Part shown: positions 63,055 through 64,000 of the stretch, in pieces | Layout of the letters: every line of letters starts with the position of its first letter | Position numbering within the stretch: the first letter of the stretch is position 1 | Source: Candidatus Rhodobacter oscarellae | GTDB taxonomy: Bacteria > Pseudomonadota > Alphaproteobacteria > Rhodobacterales > Rhodobacteraceae | Length of the DNA stretch: 64,000 nt | Assembly (NCBI RefSeq): GCF_001078595.1 | Contig: NZ_LFTY01000002.1 | Coordinates: 2,475,773 to 2,539,772 of the forward strand | Direction: 5' to 3' | Made by a program: the position numbers and the translations under genes | The notes under the pieces: model-generated | The model's input: the letters and a program-made list of their open reading frames with translations, nothing else | Told to the model about the DNA's origin: nothing | Databases searched by the model: none

Positions 63055-64000
63055 TTACCACCATTTGGCGGGCTTTTCCACAAATCCCGCCGCGCTTTCG
63101 AGCGAATAGGCGGTATTCAGCAGGTCGCCCTCTTCCCAGGGGCGCCCGATCAGCTGCAGCCCCAGCGGCAGGCCCTGCTTGTCCAGCCCCGCGGGCACCG
63201 AGATGCCCGGCAGCCCGGCCAGGTTCACCGTCACGGTGAAGACGTCGTTGAGATACATCTGCACCGGGTCGGCGTCCGCCATCTCGCCCAGGCCGAAGGC
63301 CGCGCTGGGGGTGGCGGGGGTCAGGATCGCGTCCACGCCCTGCGCGAACACGTCCTCGAAATCCTTCTTGATCAGCGCCCGCACCCGCCGCGCGCGGTTG
63401 TAATAGGCGTCGTAGAAGCCCGCGCTCAGCACATAGGTGCCGATCATCACCCGGCGCTGCACCTCGGCGCCAAAGCCCTCGGCGCGGGTCTTCTCATACA
63501 TCTCGGTGATGCCGTCGCCCTGGGCCATCTGCGCCCGGTGGCCGTATTTCACGCCGTCATAGCGCGCGAGGTTCGAGGACGCCTCGGCGGGGGCGATCAC
63601 GTAATAGGCCGGCAGGGCATATTTCGTATGCGGAAGCGAGATGTCGACGATCTCGGCGCCAGCATCGCGCAGCATGGCTGCGCCGTCCGCCCAGAGCGCC
63701 TCGATCTCGGGGGGCATGCCCTCCATGCGGTATTCCTTTGGAATACCGATCTTTTTGCCGCGGATGTCGCCGGTCAGCGCGGCCTCGAAATCCGGCACGG
63801 CAAGGTCGGCGCTGGTCGAATCCTTGGGGTCATGCCCGGCCATCGCGCCCAGCATGATCGCGCAGTCGCGCACCGATTTGCACATCGGCCCGGCCTGGTC
63901 CAGCGACGAGGCGAAGGCCACGACCCCCCAGCGGCTGACCCGCCCATAGGTCGGCTTGAGCCCGGTGATGCCCACGAAGGCCGCCGGCTGGCGGATCGAG
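63055..64000 (-). CDS. gatA: Glutamyl/aspartyl-tRNA amidotransferase subunit A (partial)
   Basis: The C-terminal two thirds of GatA, cut by the right edge. The first complete codon in the window is the serine of SIRQPAAF, the position of the catalytic serine in the amidase signature. It then reads [17 protein letters not shown] and ends with the family block [24 protein letters not shown]. It makes Gln-tRNA(Gln) or Asn-tRNA(Asn) from misacylated tRNA with GatB and GatC. The reading frame is open to the edge. Confidence 0.93.
   Translation of the reverse strand, partial: SIRQPAAFVGITGLKPTYGRVSRWGVVAFASSLDQAGPMCKSVRDCAIMLGAMAGHDPKDSTSADLAVPDFEAALTGDIRGKKIGIPKEYRMEGMPPEIEALWADGAAMLRDAGAEIVDISLPHTKYALPAYYVIAPAEASSNLARYDGVKYGHRAQMAQGDGITEMYEKTRAEGFGAEVQRRVMIGTYVLSAGFYDAYYNRARRVRALIKKDFEDVFAQGVDAILTPATPSAAFGLGEMADADPVQMYLNDVFTVTVNLAGLPGISVPAGLDKQGLPLGLQLIGRPWEEGDLLNTAYSLESAAGFVEKPAKWW

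Overview
The window reads as chromosome of a marine-type alphaproteobacterium of the Rhodobacterales (Roseobacter group). The case rests on the high-GC core genes, a TauR-Xsc sulfonate locus, the murB-ddl-ftsQ-ftsA-ftsZ-lpxC-bamD-recN order, the sucCDAB-lpd order, and small Rhodobacterales-type proteins such as the FYDLN-acid protein. Species cannot be read from the sequence alone. Layout: 0.1-3.5 kb, a CoxL-like molybdenum hydroxylase large subunit overlapping a DUF2235 alpha/beta hydrolase. 3.6-8.7 kb, tauR, xsc, a DsrE-like protein and acetate kinase, a compact sulfoacetaldehyde-to-acetyl-phosphate-to-ATP module. 9-11.5 kb, a class V aminotransferase, a dual-specificity-type phosphatase, a gutted ABC exporter and a set of four perfect hairpins. 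11.5-21.4 kb (minus strand), the division and envelope cluster. 21.4-24.7 kb, a glycosyltransferase, a YgfZ-like protein, elongation factor P and two small proteins. 24.7-43.05 kb, a lower-GC, gene-poor accessory region: a graveyard of transposase and recombinase remnants, a dipeptide-type ABC operon with a TetR regulator and a metallophosphoesterase, an IS110 transposase, a SnoaL-like protein divergent from a large LuxR-type ATPase regulator, a resolvase, a ParB-like protein, an antirepressor fragment, and a tyrosine integrase split by one stop codon. This block ends at a tRNA-Cys gene. A copy of the tRNA 3' end (14 bases exact, 18 of 20 overall) lies at 25341-25360, so I read 25.34-43.05 kb as an integrated genomic island. 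43.3-46.9 kb, pcm, tolC and a PopZ-like acidic protein. 46.9-51.2 kb, cobQ, a broken small gene, tRNA-Ala, an FYDLN-acid protein, a YgjP-type peptidase, a GntR regulator and an SH3-like protein. 51.2-60.9 kb (minus), the TCA block sucC-sucD-sucA-sucB-lpdA with small inserted genes and GTAG-type REP repeats. 61-64 kb, RNase P RNA, an AmpD-like amidase, a lipoprotein, and gatA cut by the window edge. Functionally, the core part joins sulfonate carbon use, cell division and peptidoglycan precursor synthesis, lipid A synthesis, outer-membrane assembly and the 2-oxoglutarate-to-succinate steps of the TCA cycle. The accessory part looks like an ageing integrative element whose cargo is a regulated solute-uptake operon with phosphohydrolases. 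The least explained signals are: two arrays of GTCGG repeats with an 11-base period; a degenerate duplicate of the sucC 3' end flanking a low-GC secreted-protein gene; twin TGTGATCACA palindromes 21 bases apart in front of sucC; and the four hairpins at 11.3-11.5 kb.
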